From contig NZ_JAKMCP010000004.1 of NCBI RefSeq assembly GCF_022662105.1, positions 1-64,000 of the forward strand: DNA of 64,000 bases. The letters are read 5' to 3'. The notes beneath the pieces are model-generated. The model made no database searches and was not told where the DNA came from. It worked only from the letters and a program-made list of their open reading frames with translations. Of this stretch, positions 8,558-18,799 are shown one piece after another (the first letter of the stretch is position 1; every line of letters starts with the position of its first letter). Source of the DNA: Aestuariivivens sediminis. Its GTDB lineage: Bacteria; Bacteroidota; Bacteroidia; Flavobacteriales; Flavobacteriaceae. The position numbers and the translations under genes are program-made.

Positions 8558-10498
8558 ATGCAAGACCAAAGAAGAGTTGTCATTGATTATGTGTCGCCCA
8601 GTGTTAATTGTGGGCAATACTATATAAAAAGGGTCGTAAACGAAACCGTGAAAATAAATGCCCATGTACTGGCCGATGGCCATGATGTATTGGGGGCTTC
8701 CATTTTATATAAATACGAAGACGATAAGGACTGGACGGAAACCCGAATGCGATTGGTTGTTAACGACGAATGGCATGGCGCTTTTACCGTTCAAAAACAG
8801 GGGTTTTACAGCTATAAAGTTCAGGCTTGGGTCGATTACGCCCTGAATTGGAGATATGGCATCGTTAGAAAAATTGACGACAACCAACATGTGTCCTCAG
8901 AATTGCTTGAAGGCGCAGAATATATCAAGGTCATTCTGGACGAGATCAGCTCAACAAGCGATAAAGTTTATCTCGAGCATCTCTATGATATCTTTAGAGA
9001 TGAAAGCGCCTATGGTGAGGCCATAACTGAAGCAACTTCCGAAAGACTTAAGGACTTGCTTTACCAGCACCCCATTAAATTACTGGAAAACCACTCTGAT
9101 GAATATCGGGTTTATGTGGATAGAAAGAAAGCGCGTTTCAGTACCTGGTATGAATTCTTTCCACGCTCAGCTTCAAAAAAAGAAGGTGTCCACGGTACCT
9201 TTAAGGATTGCGAACGGCTCTTACCGCGCATTAAAAACATGGGGTTCGATGTGGTGTATTTACCTCCAATTCATCCTATTGGAGAAGTGAACCGAAAAGG
9301 AAAAAACAATACTACGGAAGCCAAACCGGGAGATGTAGGCTCCACATGGGGCGTGGGATCAAGGTTTGGAGGTCATAAAGCGATTCATCCCGATTTAGGA
9401 ACTCTTAATGATTTTAAATCATTGATCCAGCGAGCAAAGGACAATAACCTGGAAATTGCCATGGACTATGCCCTGCAGGCTGCTCCCGATCATCCCTGGG
9501 TAAAAGAACATCCGCAATGGTTTAAATGGCGACCAGACGGAACGGTACAGTATGCCGAAAACCCGCCAAAAAAGTATCAGGACATATTACCCATTTATTG
9601 GGAGAGTCAGGACTACAAAAATCTGTGGAATGAATGCCTGGATATCTTGCTCTATTGGATCGATTGTGGCATTGAAATATTTAGAGTCGACAACCCACAT
9701 ACCAAGCCTTTTTATTTTTGGAATTGGATTATTGAAAAGGTAAAGGCCAAGCATCCTAATGTCATCTTCCTTGCAGAAGCCTTTACTGCCCCCAAGGTAA
9801 TGCAACAATTAGCCAAACAGGGTTATACCCAGTCCTATACTTATTTTACCTGGCGCAATACGAAACATGAACTTGTCGAATATGTCGAAGAATTGACCAA
9901 AAGCGAATTAAGTGAATACATGCAACCCAATTTTTGGCCCAATACTCCGGATATCAATCCTTTTCATTTACAGGGTGCAGGAGAGTCCAAACACATGCAG
10001 CGTTATGCGCTTGCCGCCACCTTAAGTTCCTGTATTGGAATCTATGGCCCGGTTTTCGAATTTATGTTATCCAGTTCCCTGCTCGGAAAAGAAGAGTATT
10101 TAAATTCAGAGAAATTTCAGATCGCGCATTACGATTGGACGGTCGAAAATAAACTTACCACGATAATTGCCAAAATAAATTATATTAGAAATCATAACGA
10201 GGCCTTACAGCAAACCAACAATATAACGTTCTGTCATATTGATAATGACAACCTAATAGCCTTTCATAAATGGAATGACGCCAAAACAAACCACTTTCTT
10301 GTGATTATAAGTTTAGATGAGCACAGTTCACAACAAGGAACTGTTCAAGTACCGCTCGAGGCCCTGGGTGTGCATGCAGGACATCGTTTGGACATGCACG
10401 ACTTAATTACAGACAGCCATTACGATTGGTTTAACGAGTGGAGTTTTGTTGAGCTCCATCCGAGCTTGCCATTCCATATCTTTAAAATAAATAAATAG
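8558..10498 (+). CDS. glgE: Alpha-1,4-glucan:maltose-1-phosphate maltosyltransferase
   Basis: 646 residues, GH13 subfamily 3. An N-terminal domain (about 1-190) precedes the catalytic barrel. The diagnostic FRVDNPHTKP holds the nucleophile Asp378 and FLAEAFTAP the acid/base Glu407. GlgE transfers maltosyl units from alpha-maltose-1-phosphate onto the non-reducing end of an alpha-1,4-glucan and releases phosphate. Length is slightly below the actinobacterial enzymes. It lies between glgC and the maltokinase gene (1-bp gap), so both predicted sources of maltose-1-phosphate are co-transcribed with its consumer. Confidence 0.95.
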   Translation: MQDQRRVVIDYVSPSVNCGQYYIKRVVNETVKINAHVLADGHDVLGASILYKYEDDKDWTETRMRLVVNDEWHGAFTVQKQGFYSYKVQAWVDYALNWRYGIVRKIDDNQHVSSELLEGAEYIKVILDEISSTSDKVYLEHLYDIFRDESAYGEAITEATSERLKDLLYQHPIKLLENHSDEYRVYVDRKKARFSTWYEFFPRSASKKEGVHGTFKDCERLLPRIKNMGFDVVYLPPIHPIGEVNRKGKNNTTEAKPGDVGSTWGVGSRFGGHKAIHPDLGTLNDFKSLIQRAKDNNLEIAMDYALQAAPDHPWVKEHPQWFKWRPDGTVQYAENPPKKYQDILPIYWESQDYKNLWNECLDILLYWIDCGIEIFRVDNPHTKPFYFWNWIIEKVKAKHPNVIFLAEAFTAPKVMQQLAKQGYTQSYTYFTWRNTKHELVEYVEELTKSELSEYMQPNFWPNTPDINPFHLQGAGESKHMQRYALAATLSSCIGIYGPVFEFMLSSSLLGKEEYLNSEKFQIAHYDWTVENKLTTIIAKINYIRNHNEALQQTNNITFCHIDNDNLIAFHKWNDAKTNHFLVIISLDEHSSQQGTVQVPLEALGVHAGHRLDMHDLITDSHYDWFNEWSFVELHPSLPFHIFKINK

Positions 10499-10499
10499 A

Positions 10500-12128
10500 A
10501 TGACAGACCAAAAAGCCGTATCCGGATCGGAATCTACGTTTCAGTTTCAAAAGAACTGGGAAGAGTTACTGGATAGTGCTGATTTTGTTAATATCTTTTT
10601 ATCTGATGTTTTAGAAAACTACATCGTCCAACAACGTTGGTATGGTGGGAAGTCCAGTAAGCTAAAGTACATCGAACTTGCCGAATTTTTTAAAATCCAG
10701 CAAAAAGGAGAAATGTATTACGGCCTTATTTTAGAGGTTAATTTTGTTGAAGCATTTTATCAGCATTACTTTTTACCCATCGCTTTTGTAACCGACGAAA
10801 ACTTTGCGCAGCAGGACAGGATTTTGCCCATTGAAATTAATGGACAAAAAGGGCATATTATTGATGCGACAAATTTGGAATCATTTAGAAAATTAGTTTT
10901 CGAGCGCATTGTAACAGCCGAACCCATAGATACAACAAAAGTACAGTACCATAAAAGTCACTTGTTTGTGGATAACTCCTATGAGTCCTCAAGATTTATG
11001 GGTTTAGAGCAGAGTAATACCTCATTAATTTACAACGAGAAATATGTTCTTAAATTTTTTAGAAGAATTTTTGCAGATAAGAATCCGGATTATGAAATGA
11101 GTCGATTTTTGTCTGAAAAAAAGGGGTTTAAAAACACGCCTTCGTATCTGGGTAGTATCAACTTGGTGGATTCGGATGACGTCAATATCACCATTGGCCT
11201 GATGCAGGAAATGATTCCAAATGAGGGAGACGCCTGGGAATATACGTTAAAGGAATTACACAAAGTGTTTTCAAATTTGGAATATAAAAATATTTCGATC
11301 GAGAATTTACCCATCGTTAATTTATATCTGGATCTAGATATTAGGGATATCCCCCCGCAAATAATAGACTGGGCGGGATTACATTTGTTTTTGCAAGTAC
11401 AAACTTTAGCAAAACGCACGGCCGAAATGCATATTGCATTAGGTTCGGAGTTTGAAGAAACCGCTTTTACACCAGCACATTATAACGGCGATTATACCGT
11501 ATGGCTAAAAAATAAGGTATTGTATCAGTTTCAAAACAGGTTGAATGCGGTCGAAAACAACATCCATAAGTTGGAAGGTCTGGCTCTGGAACTAGCCCAT
11601 GAGTTTCTGGATAAAAAAAATGAGATTAGAAAACGTTTTGTGGATTTTGATTGGACCAGGCTTAAAGGCGAGCGCATTAGAATTCATGGCGATTACCATC
11701 TGGGTCAGGTACTGGTAAAAGAAAACGATTTTTACATTCTTGATTTTGAAGGTGAGCCCGAAAGTACCATAAGGGACAGAAAAGTAAAACAATCCCCACT
11801 TAAGGATGTGGCAGGTATTTTTAGATCGTTTCACTATGCCATTTATGCCACCATATTCAATAACCCTGAACATTACCCCTTTAATCGGGATCAGTTGTTT
11901 AAGGCTGGAGAAGTGTTGTACAGGTACATTACGGGGTTGTTTTTGGGCACTTACGTTACCGAGACTCAAAATGCTAACCTGAACATAGGATACAACCAGG
12001 AACGCATTTTTATTTTAAAATATTGTCTGTTGGAAAAAGCGGTTTATGAACTGGGCTATGAGCTTAATTCACGGCCTGAATGGGCAGTCATTCCACTCAA
12101 GGGAATCTCTAATATTATAAATCATTAA
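10500..12128 (+). CDS. mak: Maltokinase (Mak/Pep2 family)
   Basis: 542 residues. The N-terminal cap carries QQRWYGGKSSKL, the signature of trehalose-operon maltokinases. The kinase core has RIHGDYHLGQVL with catalytic Asp398, followed by ILDFEGEP. The enzyme phosphorylates maltose at C1 with ATP to give maltose-1-phosphate for GlgE. In actinobacteria the maltose usually comes from trehalose through TreS, often fused or adjacent to Mak, but no treS is present here. The protein is longer than mycobacterial Mak (about 455 residues). It starts 1 bp after glgE and ends 3 bp before glgB. Confidence 0.92.
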   Translation: MTDQKAVSGSESTFQFQKNWEELLDSADFVNIFLSDVLENYIVQQRWYGGKSSKLKYIELAEFFKIQQKGEMYYGLILEVNFVEAFYQHYFLPIAFVTDENFAQQDRILPIEINGQKGHIIDATNLESFRKLVFERIVTAEPIDTTKVQYHKSHLFVDNSYESSRFMGLEQSNTSLIYNEKYVLKFFRRIFADKNPDYEMSRFLSEKKGFKNTPSYLGSINLVDSDDVNITIGLMQEMIPNEGDAWEYTLKELHKVFSNLEYKNISIENLPIVNLYLDLDIRDIPPQIIDWAGLHLFLQVQTLAKRTAEMHIALGSEFEETAFTPAHYNGDYTVWLKNKVLYQFQNRLNAVENNIHKLEGLALELAHEFLDKKNEIRKRFVDFDWTRLKGERIRIHGDYHLGQVLVKENDFYILDFEGEPESTIRDRKVKQSPLKDVAGIFRSFHYAIYATIFNNPEHYPFNRDQLFKAGEVLYRYITGLFLGTYVTETQNANLNIGYNQERIFILKYCLLEKAVYELGYELNSRPEWAVIPLKGISNIINH

Positions 12129-12131
12129 TTT

Positions 12132-14042
12132 ATGGCACACGTTACACCTTATAGTTTGTTTTCTGAATTCGATATTAATCTGTTTAAAGCAGGAAAACAC
12201 TATCGATTATATGAAAAGTTTGGATCGCACCTCGTCACTGTAGATGGTGTTAAAGGCACTTATTTTGCAGTATGGGCCCCAAGTGCAAAATCGATTTCAG
12301 TCATTGGAGATTTCAACTATTGGCTGGAAGGGGAGCACCAATTAAATGTACGATGGGACAGTAGTGGTATCTGGGAGGGTTTTATCCCTGAAGTTGGCAA
12401 AGGCGCTATCTATAAATATAAAATACACAGCCACCACAATAATATTAAAACGGAAAAAGCAGACCCATATGCCAGACGCTCCGAGCATCCCCCGAAAACG
12501 GCCTCCATTGTTTGGGATGACAGCTATAAATGGAAGGATGCCAAATGGATGAAAAAGCGTATGGAGCACAATGCCTTAGATGCGCCTTATTCGGTCTATG
12601 AAGTGCACCTGGGCTCCTGGAAAAAACATGTGGAGGAAAACCGTTTTATGTCTTATCACGAACTGGCTGACGACCTGGTAAATTACATTAAGGACATGAA
12701 TTTTACACATGTAGAACTCATGCCTATAATGGAATTCCCCTATGACCCGTCTTGGGGCTATCAGGTAACGGGCTATTTTGCGCCGTCCTCACGCTTTGGC
12801 TATCCGGAAGAATTTAAATATCTGGTTGATAAACTACACCAGAACGATATTGGAATTATTTTGGACTGGGTGCCATCTCACTTTCCGGAAGACGCCCATG
12901 GTTTAGGTTTTTTCGATGGATCATGTTTGTATGAACATCCCGATCCCCGAAAAGGCTATCACCAGGATTGGAAAAGTTTAATTTTCAATTATGGTCGAAA
13001 TGAAGTAAAATCCTTTTTAATTAGTAATGCGGTTTACTGGATGGATCAATACCATGCGGATGGCTTACGTGTTGATGCCGTGGCGTCCATGCTGTTCTTA
13101 GATTATTCAAGAGAAGATGGTCAGTGGGAACCAAACATGTTTGGTGGCAGGGAAAATCTGGAAGCCATAGCCTTTTTAAGGGAACTCAATGAAGAAGTTT
13201 ACCGGTCTTTTCCGGATGTACAAACCATTGCCGAAGAGTCTACAGCCTTTTCAGGAGTTTCACGACCTGTTTTTTTAGGCGGTCTTGGTTTCGGTATGAA
13301 ATGGATGATGGGTTGGATGCACGATACCTTGGAGTACTTTAAAAAAGATCCTATCTATAGACAATATCATCAAAACGATATTACCTTTAGTTTAGCTTAT
13401 GCTTTTACGGAAAACTTTATGCTACCACTGTCGCATGACGAAGTGGTGTATGGCAAAAACTCCATATTAGGAAGAATGCCGGGAGATGACTGGCAGCGCT
13501 TTGCAAATCTTCGTCTCCTATATGGTTATATGTTCACACATCCCGGTGCAAAATTATTGTTTATGGGTGGTGAATTTGGACAATATAACGAATGGGATTT
13601 TCAAGGAAGTCTGGATTGGAATTTGTTGGAATTTGAACCGCATAAAAACCTTCAAACCTATTTTAAGGCCCTGAACACCTTTTATAAAGAGACTCCTGCC
13701 TTATTCGAAAAACAATTTAGTCATGACGGATTTGAATGGATTAATTACGGAGACCACGAAAACTGTGTCATATCCTATATTAGAAAAGGAAAAGACCCTG
13801 AAAATGATGTTGTTGTTGTGTGTAATCTAACGCCTTCAATTAGGGAAAACTATGGGATTGGACTCCCAAGAAAAGGAAAACTAAAGGAGATTTTTAATAG
13901 TGACGATAACAAATATGGTGGAAGTGCAGTACATAATAAACGTGCCATTGCCATTAAAAAAGAGCCGTGGAACGGGAAAGACTATTCCGCCAAATTAACG
14001 CTACCGCCACTGGCTGTTACCATTTTCCAGTTTCAGCCTTAA
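12132..14042 (+). CDS. glgB: 1,4-alpha-glucan branching enzyme
   Basis: 636 residues, GH13. A CBM48-like N-terminal module (about 30-120, FAVWAPSAKSISVIGDFNYW) precedes the barrel. Nucleophile Asp315 lies in GLRVDAVASMLFLDYSR, Glu368 in IAEEST (53 residues on, the same spacing as E. coli GlgB), and LSHDEVVYGK is the transition-state-stabilising segment. It introduces alpha-1,6 branches into the glucan made by GlgE or GlgM. It is the last gene of the operon, closed by a strong hairpin. Confidence 0.96.
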   Translation: MAHVTPYSLFSEFDINLFKAGKHYRLYEKFGSHLVTVDGVKGTYFAVWAPSAKSISVIGDFNYWLEGEHQLNVRWDSSGIWEGFIPEVGKGAIYKYKIHSHHNNIKTEKADPYARRSEHPPKTASIVWDDSYKWKDAKWMKKRMEHNALDAPYSVYEVHLGSWKKHVEENRFMSYHELADDLVNYIKDMNFTHVELMPIMEFPYDPSWGYQVTGYFAPSSRFGYPEEFKYLVDKLHQNDIGIILDWVPSHFPEDAHGLGFFDGSCLYEHPDPRKGYHQDWKSLIFNYGRNEVKSFLISNAVYWMDQYHADGLRVDAVASMLFLDYSREDGQWEPNMFGGRENLEAIAFLRELNEEVYRSFPDVQTIAEESTAFSGVSRPVFLGGLGFGMKWMMGWMHDTLEYFKKDPIYRQYHQNDITFSLAYAFTENFMLPLSHDEVVYGKNSILGRMPGDDWQRFANLRLLYGYMFTHPGAKLLFMGGEFGQYNEWDFQGSLDWNLLEFEPHKNLQTYFKALNTFYKETPALFEKQFSHDGFEWINYGDHENCVISYIRKGKDPENDVVVVCNLTPSIRENYGIGLPRKGKLKEIFNSDDNKYGGSAVHNKRAIAIKKEPWNGKDYSAKLTLPPLAVTIFQFQP

Positions 14043-14063
14043 CTCATTGATGCTTTTATAATT

Positions 14064-14110
14064 ATATCACCGATTATTTCATTTATAAACAAATAATCGG
14101 TGATATTTTT
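14064..14110 (+). terminator. Rho-independent terminator after glgB
   Basis: A perfect 16-bp stem (14064-14079, ATATCACCGATTATTT, pairing with 14091-14106) with an 11-nt loop runs into TTTTT. It marks the 3' end of the glgM-glgB operon and separates it from the GH31 gene. Confidence 0.88.
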
Positions 14111-14175
14111 GCAAAATAAAAGGATATTATACCTATAATATTTATTATTTTCGCTAATTCATTAAATCATTATAT

Positions 14176-16578
14176 ATGATATTAAACACTGAATTAGAAC
14201 ATAAAGGGAATATATTTCCTGCCAAAATAATTTCATACGAAAAAAACCTTAACGTCCTCTCTTTTAAAACAGAAAATGGAGTGATTCTCCAGGTTACTGT
14301 TCGTCGCGATAGTATCCTTCGTTTCAGATATACCACCACCGGTATATTTGAAAATGACTTCTCTTATGCCATTACGAAATATGCCAGTAGAGGATATAAT
14401 TTTCTCGAGGTTACCGAAAGTAAGAATAAATACATCGTTACAACCACTAAACTGATCTGCCATATTTCAAAGGCAGACCTTAGGGTGACCCTATTTGATG
14501 CTAAAGACAATACACTTATCTGTGAGGATGAACTTGGTTTCCATTGGGAAGAAAGTTATGAATATGGTGGTAATGTGGTTAAGATGTCTAAAACGGCCCA
14601 GCCTGGCGAAAGTTACTACGGGCTTGGTGATAAACCTGTAGACAATAACTTAAAAGGGAAGCGTTTTGAAAATTGGGTAACCGATTCCTATGCCTACGGG
14701 AGAGACACCGATCCCATTTATAAGGCCATTCCCTTTTATACGGGACTTCATAATAAGAAAGCTTACGGCATATTTTTCGATAATACCTTTAAGACATTTT
14801 TTGATTTTTGTCATGAGCGTCGAAATATAACCAGTTTTTGGGCGCATGGCGGTGAAATGAACTACTACTTTATTTATGGTCCGGAAATGACCGAAGTGGT
14901 TGCCAATTATACCGATTTAACCGGAAAACCGCATGCCCTGCCACCGCTTTGGGCATTGGGATACCATCAATGTAAATGGAGCTATTATCCCGAATCCAAC
15001 GTAAAGGAAGTCACAGCCAAATTCAGAGAATTGGAAATTCCATGTGATGCCATCTATTTAGACATTGATTATATGGAAGGGTTTAGATGCTTTACCTGGA
15101 GCAAAGAGTATTTTCCGGATCCAAAACGCATGGTGAAAGAATTGGCGGAAGACGGGTTTAAAACCATTGTTATTATAGATCCCGGTATTAAAATTGACAT
15201 GGATTATGACGTGTTCAAAGAAGGGCTTGAGAATGATTATTTTTGTAAACGCGCCGATGGTCCTTATATGAAAGGTAAAGTTTGGCCGGGTGAATGCTAC
15301 TTCCCGGATTTTACAAATCCGGAGGTCAGGGAATGGTGGTCTGACCTGTTTAAAGAACTCATCGAAGATATTGGGGTCAAAGGCGTGTGGAATGATATGA
15401 ATGAACCCGCTGTAATGGACGTTCCGGGTAAAACCTTCCCGAATGATGTCCGCCATGACTATGAGGGCAATCCATGTAGTCATAGAAAGGCGCACAATAT
15501 TTATGGCATGCAAATGGCCCGGGCTACTTATCAGGGATTAAAAAAATTCAGCTATCCAAAGCGTCCGTTTGTAATAACCCGAGCCGCCTATTCAGGTACT
15601 CAACGGTACACCTCGAGTTGGACAGGTGATAATGTGGCCACATGGGATCATCTCAATATTGCTAATTTACAGGCACAGCGTATGGCCATGTCCGGTTTCT
15701 CTTTTGTGGGATCCGATATCGGTGGGTTTGCAGAACAACCTAATGGCGAGTTATATGCCCGTTGGATTCAACTGGGGATATTCCATCCCTTCTGTAGAAC
15801 ACATTCCTCTGGTGACCATGGCAATCAGGAACCATGGGCCTTTGGACCAACTATTACCCATGTGGTTAAAAAATTTATTGAACTAAGATACCAGCTGCTA
15901 CCGTATTTATATACCGCTTTTTGGCGATATGCCGAAGAAGGAATTCCTATTTTGAAGTCACTGGTATTGTACGACCAGGATGATCCCCAAACGCATTATA
16001 GAAATGATGAATTTATGTTTGGTGAAAAAATGCTTGTTTGTCCTATAAATGGGCCTAACCAAAAGGGGCGTCGTATGTATATTCCAAGGGGGCTTTGGTA
16101 CAATTTCTGGTCAGACGATGTGGTTATTGGAGGACAGGAGTTATGGGTCGATGCCGATTTGGATAGCATGCCCATTTTTGTTAAAGAAGGGGCTATTATC
16201 CCTAAATATCCGATTCAACAATATGTTGGCGAAAAAGATATTGATGAACTGTTACTCGATGTGTATTATAAACTCGGCAGCGAAACCTCGGAGGTCTACG
16301 AAGACGCTACAGACGGTTACGATTACATAAAAGGAAGGTATAGTTTAAGAACCTTTAAACTCTTGGGAAAAAAGGAAGAATTGATTATCCAACAACACAA
16401 ATCCGGTAAGTTTATTACCACTTATAAAACATTTAAATTGGACCTTCATGGGTTGCCGTTTAAAATCTCGAAAGTACAGGTTGACAATGTAGAAATTAAG
16501 TTTAAGGATATAAAACTTAATGGTGATAATACGCTCGTACTGACCAAAGAATTTACGGAACTTCATATTATGGCCTAA
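14176..16578 (+). CDS. GH31 alpha-glucosidase
   Basis: 800 residues with the GH31 layout: N-terminal beta-sandwich (galactose-mutarotase-like, to about 230), barrel (about 245-590) and C-terminal beta domains. The nucleophile is Asp407 in GVWNDMNEP and the acid/base is Asp485 in SSWTGDNVATWDHL. No signal peptide is visible, so it is probably cytoplasmic and acts on alpha-glucosides such as maltose or short malto-oligosaccharides. Lying beyond the glgB terminator, it should have its own promoter, but the placement suggests a role in turnover of the same glucan. GH31 also includes alpha-xylosidases and transglucosidases, so specificity is not fixed. Confidence 0.9.
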   Translation: MILNTELEHKGNIFPAKIISYEKNLNVLSFKTENGVILQVTVRRDSILRFRYTTTGIFENDFSYAITKYASRGYNFLEVTESKNKYIVTTTKLICHISKADLRVTLFDAKDNTLICEDELGFHWEESYEYGGNVVKMSKTAQPGESYYGLGDKPVDNNLKGKRFENWVTDSYAYGRDTDPIYKAIPFYTGLHNKKAYGIFFDNTFKTFFDFCHERRNITSFWAHGGEMNYYFIYGPEMTEVVANYTDLTGKPHALPPLWALGYHQCKWSYYPESNVKEVTAKFRELEIPCDAIYLDIDYMEGFRCFTWSKEYFPDPKRMVKELAEDGFKTIVIIDPGIKIDMDYDVFKEGLENDYFCKRADGPYMKGKVWPGECYFPDFTNPEVREWWSDLFKELIEDIGVKGVWNDMNEPAVMDVPGKTFPNDVRHDYEGNPCSHRKAHNIYGMQMARATYQGLKKFSYPKRPFVITRAAYSGTQRYTSSWTGDNVATWDHLNIANLQAQRMAMSGFSFVGSDIGGFAEQPNGELYARWIQLGIFHPFCRTHSSGDHGNQEPWAFGPTITHVVKKFIELRYQLLPYLYTAFWRYAEEGIPILKSLVLYDQDDPQTHYRNDEFMFGEKMLVCPINGPNQKGRRMYIPRGLWYNFWSDDVVIGGQELWVDADLDSMPIFVKEGAIIPKYPIQQYVGEKDIDELLLDVYYKLGSETSEVYEDATDGYDYIKGRYSLRTFKLLGKKEELIIQQHKSGKFITTYKTFKLDLHGLPFKISKVQVDNVEIKFKDIKLNGDNTLVLTKEFTELHIMA

Positions 16579-16951
16579 GAAATCCAATAAACAAGGTTTT
16601 AAAAGGGCATTTTCATTGGTAATTTGCCAGGAATTCGGAAATCAGTTCAGGTAAATGTCTCCCATGACAAATGGCTTACGTGCTTCTAACGCCCATCTAA
16701 ATAAAACATGCTAAATGCGGCGGCTAGACTGCCATACCCACACAGGTCTGCTTCAGTGGTAGATAAAAGCCATCCCTGTCATAAGAAGCATCTGGCTTCA
16801 TAAAGGACCCTGTCTTTGCAAGACGGTCTTTCATGGAAGTATTTGTAAAACCCAAGCATCTGTGTTATTCTAAAGTGGGCTCATTGGCGCGGGATTACCA
16901 TAAAACCATATTGCAAAAGCAGCAATCGGCCTCATTGGTTTTTTGTTGCAC
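16579..16951. other. 373-bp intergenic region between convergent genes
   Basis: It lies between the converging GH31 and antiporter genes and appears less AT-rich than most spacers here. A hairpin with arms around GTCTT/AAGAC (16812-16824) flanked by GACC/GGTC and an AAGCCA...TGGCTT pair (about 16769-16797) were noted, without a poly-T tail. A 40-codon ORF (16833-16955) has no recognisable similarity. It may be remnant or repeat DNA; no gene is called. Confidence 0.4.
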
Positions 16952-18799
16952 TTAACTCATATTTTGGACGATCTCCACATCAAATGGTTTCCCTAAATAA
17001 ACCAATTGGAACCCCTTTTCAATAGTTTCCACATCCAGGTTATAGGACGAGATAATATGCAATTCCCCATCCAAATCCTTTATAAACAGGGGTATAATAT
17101 CTTTATCCTTGTTGGTAATCTCAATAAGTTTAAGGTAATGTTCCTTATCTTCGAGTTCCATTTCCTGAATAGACGGATACTTACTGGTTAATTCCATTAG
17201 CGAATTATAATCATCCTTATGAGAAAACAATCCCTCCTTTGGGTTATTGTTATCATCTAGGATCTCCTGGGGAGTCACCAGTCGAAAAGATCCATTTTCA
17301 CCAAACTGGTCTCCAAATTTACTAATGGCATATTTGTTAATGTCCGAATTACCTGTTAGCGCCATTAAATATCCCATGTCATTTAATTCTATATTATCCA
17401 ATAAAGTATCAGAATAAATATCTGCAGTAATGGCCTCAAGGTCCATTTCATTGGCTTTTTCCACATTACTTTCATTACTGTCAATTAAAACGACGTGTCG
17501 TCCATTGGTTTCCAGATAATGTCCTATTAATCTCGAAATTTTTGAAGCGCCAACAATAAGGATGCCTTCCGATTTTACTAAAAACACTCCTATAAGCTTA
17601 GCAAAAAACCGAGCTGTTGTCGCATTAAGTAACACCGTTCCCAAAACAATCATAAAAACCAAGGGGGTAATGTATTCGGCATCTTCGACGCCCTGCATAA
17701 TGAGCTTGCTCCCAAAAAGGGAAGCGATACCCGCAGCTACTATACCTCGTGGCCCAACCCAACTAATAAACAGCTTTTCATTAAATTTAAGATGTGACCC
17801 CCATGTACTCAAAAACACCGCTATGGGTCTTACTATAAAAATTACCGCCAGGAAAATCGTCACTGTTTTGCCTGTATATATTAACATTAAATCTTCTATA
17901 TTAATATTAGCCGCCAACAGAATAAACAGTATGGATATTAATAAAATACTCAATGATTCCTTAAAGTAAAGCAATTGTTTAATATTTATAAGCTTACTGT
18001 TGCCCAAAACCATACCCATAACCACAACCGCCAAAAGGCCTGATTCGTGAGCAAATATTTCAGATTCAACAAATACCAGGAGCACTGTAGACAGGGAAAC
18101 GACATTTAACAGATAATGGGGTATGAGTTTCTTGTTAATGGCGAAGGCCAGGGCGTGGGCAAAGGTAAATCCGAAAGTCGTTCCGAATAATATAATTTTA
18201 CCAAACTCTATCAAGGCTGTTTTTGTAAAACCACTATCGCCTTCAACACTAATAAACTCAAATACCAAAACGGCTACCAAGGCTCCAATTGGATCAATTA
18301 ATATGCCCTCCCACTTTAACACGGCCGATATGTCCTTTTTAAGCGGTATGTTTCTAAGAATTGGCGTGATTACCGTTGGACCGGTAACGATTATTAAGGC
18401 CGAGAACAAAAAGGAAATCTGCCAGCTGAGTCCGAAAATAAAATGTGCTAAAATCCCTCCACCAAAGAAGGTAACGGCAGACCCTAAAGTGATTAATTTG
18501 GTGATTACGGGACCTAATGTTTTGATTTCTGCTCGCTTTAAGGTCAATCCGCCTTCAAAAAGAATAATACTTATCGCCAGAGAAACAAAATAGTACAACC
18601 CTTCTCCGGGAAAAAGGCCCTTTTCTCCATTCCATATGGGCTCTATCCATTTCGATCCGTCTTCTGAAATATATTCTGCAGCAACAGGACCTACCAATAA
18701 CCCGATAATAATTAACGGAAGTATAGCAGGAATTTTAAATTTCCAAGCAAACCATTGAGCCAATATGCCTAAAATAATTATTCCTGCGAGTTCTAACAT
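16952..18799 (-). CDS. Cation:proton antiporter (CPA1/NhaP-like) with RCK domain
   Basis: 615 residues. About a dozen membrane helices occupy residues 1-390, including the CPA-typical WVGPRGIVAAGIASLFGSKL. A cytoplasmic TrkA-N/RCK module begins near residue 405 (GILIVGASKISRLIGHYLETNG, a Rossmann nucleotide-binding turn), followed by a further C-terminal part. The family exchanges Na+ or K+ for H+ across the inner membrane, and the RCK module suggests gating by nucleotide or ligand. It is divergent from the Usp-SulP operon. Ion specificity cannot be read from sequence. Confidence 0.88.
   Translation of the reverse strand: MLELAGIIILGILAQWFAWKFKIPAILPLIIIGLLVGPVAAEYISEDGSKWIEPIWNGEKGLFPGEGLYYFVSLAISIILFEGGLTLKRAEIKTLGPVITKLITLGSAVTFFGGGILAHFIFGLSWQISFLFSALIIVTGPTVITPILRNIPLKKDISAVLKWEGILIDPIGALVAVLVFEFISVEGDSGFTKTALIEFGKIILFGTTFGFTFAHALAFAINKKLIPHYLLNVVSLSTVLLVFVESEIFAHESGLLAVVVMGMVLGNSKLINIKQLLYFKESLSILLISILFILLAANINIEDLMLIYTGKTVTIFLAVIFIVRPIAVFLSTWGSHLKFNEKLFISWVGPRGIVAAGIASLFGSKLIMQGVEDAEYITPLVFMIVLGTVLLNATTARFFAKLIGVFLVKSEGILIVGASKISRLIGHYLETNGRHVVLIDSNESNVEKANEMDLEAITADIYSDTLLDNIELNDMGYLMALTGNSDINKYAISKFGDQFGENGSFRLVTPQEILDDNNNPKEGLFSHKDDYNSLMELTSKYPSIQEMELEDKEHYLKLIEITNKDKDIIPLFIKDLDGELHIISSYNLDVETIEKGFQLVYLGKPFDVEIVQNMS

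Noticed and set aside
11592-11969. 125-residue antisense frame inside the maltokinase gene
   Set aside because: It covers the HGDYHLGQ kinase motif region of the sense strand, so it is a shadow frame.
15058-15513. 151-residue antisense open frame inside the GH31 gene
   Set aside because: It is the shadow of a strongly conserved coding region containing the GH31 nucleophile and has no protein-like motifs of its own.
16833-16955. 40-codon ORF in the spacer after GH31
   Set aside because: Short, no similarity recognised, and it runs into the 3' end of the convergent antiporter gene.
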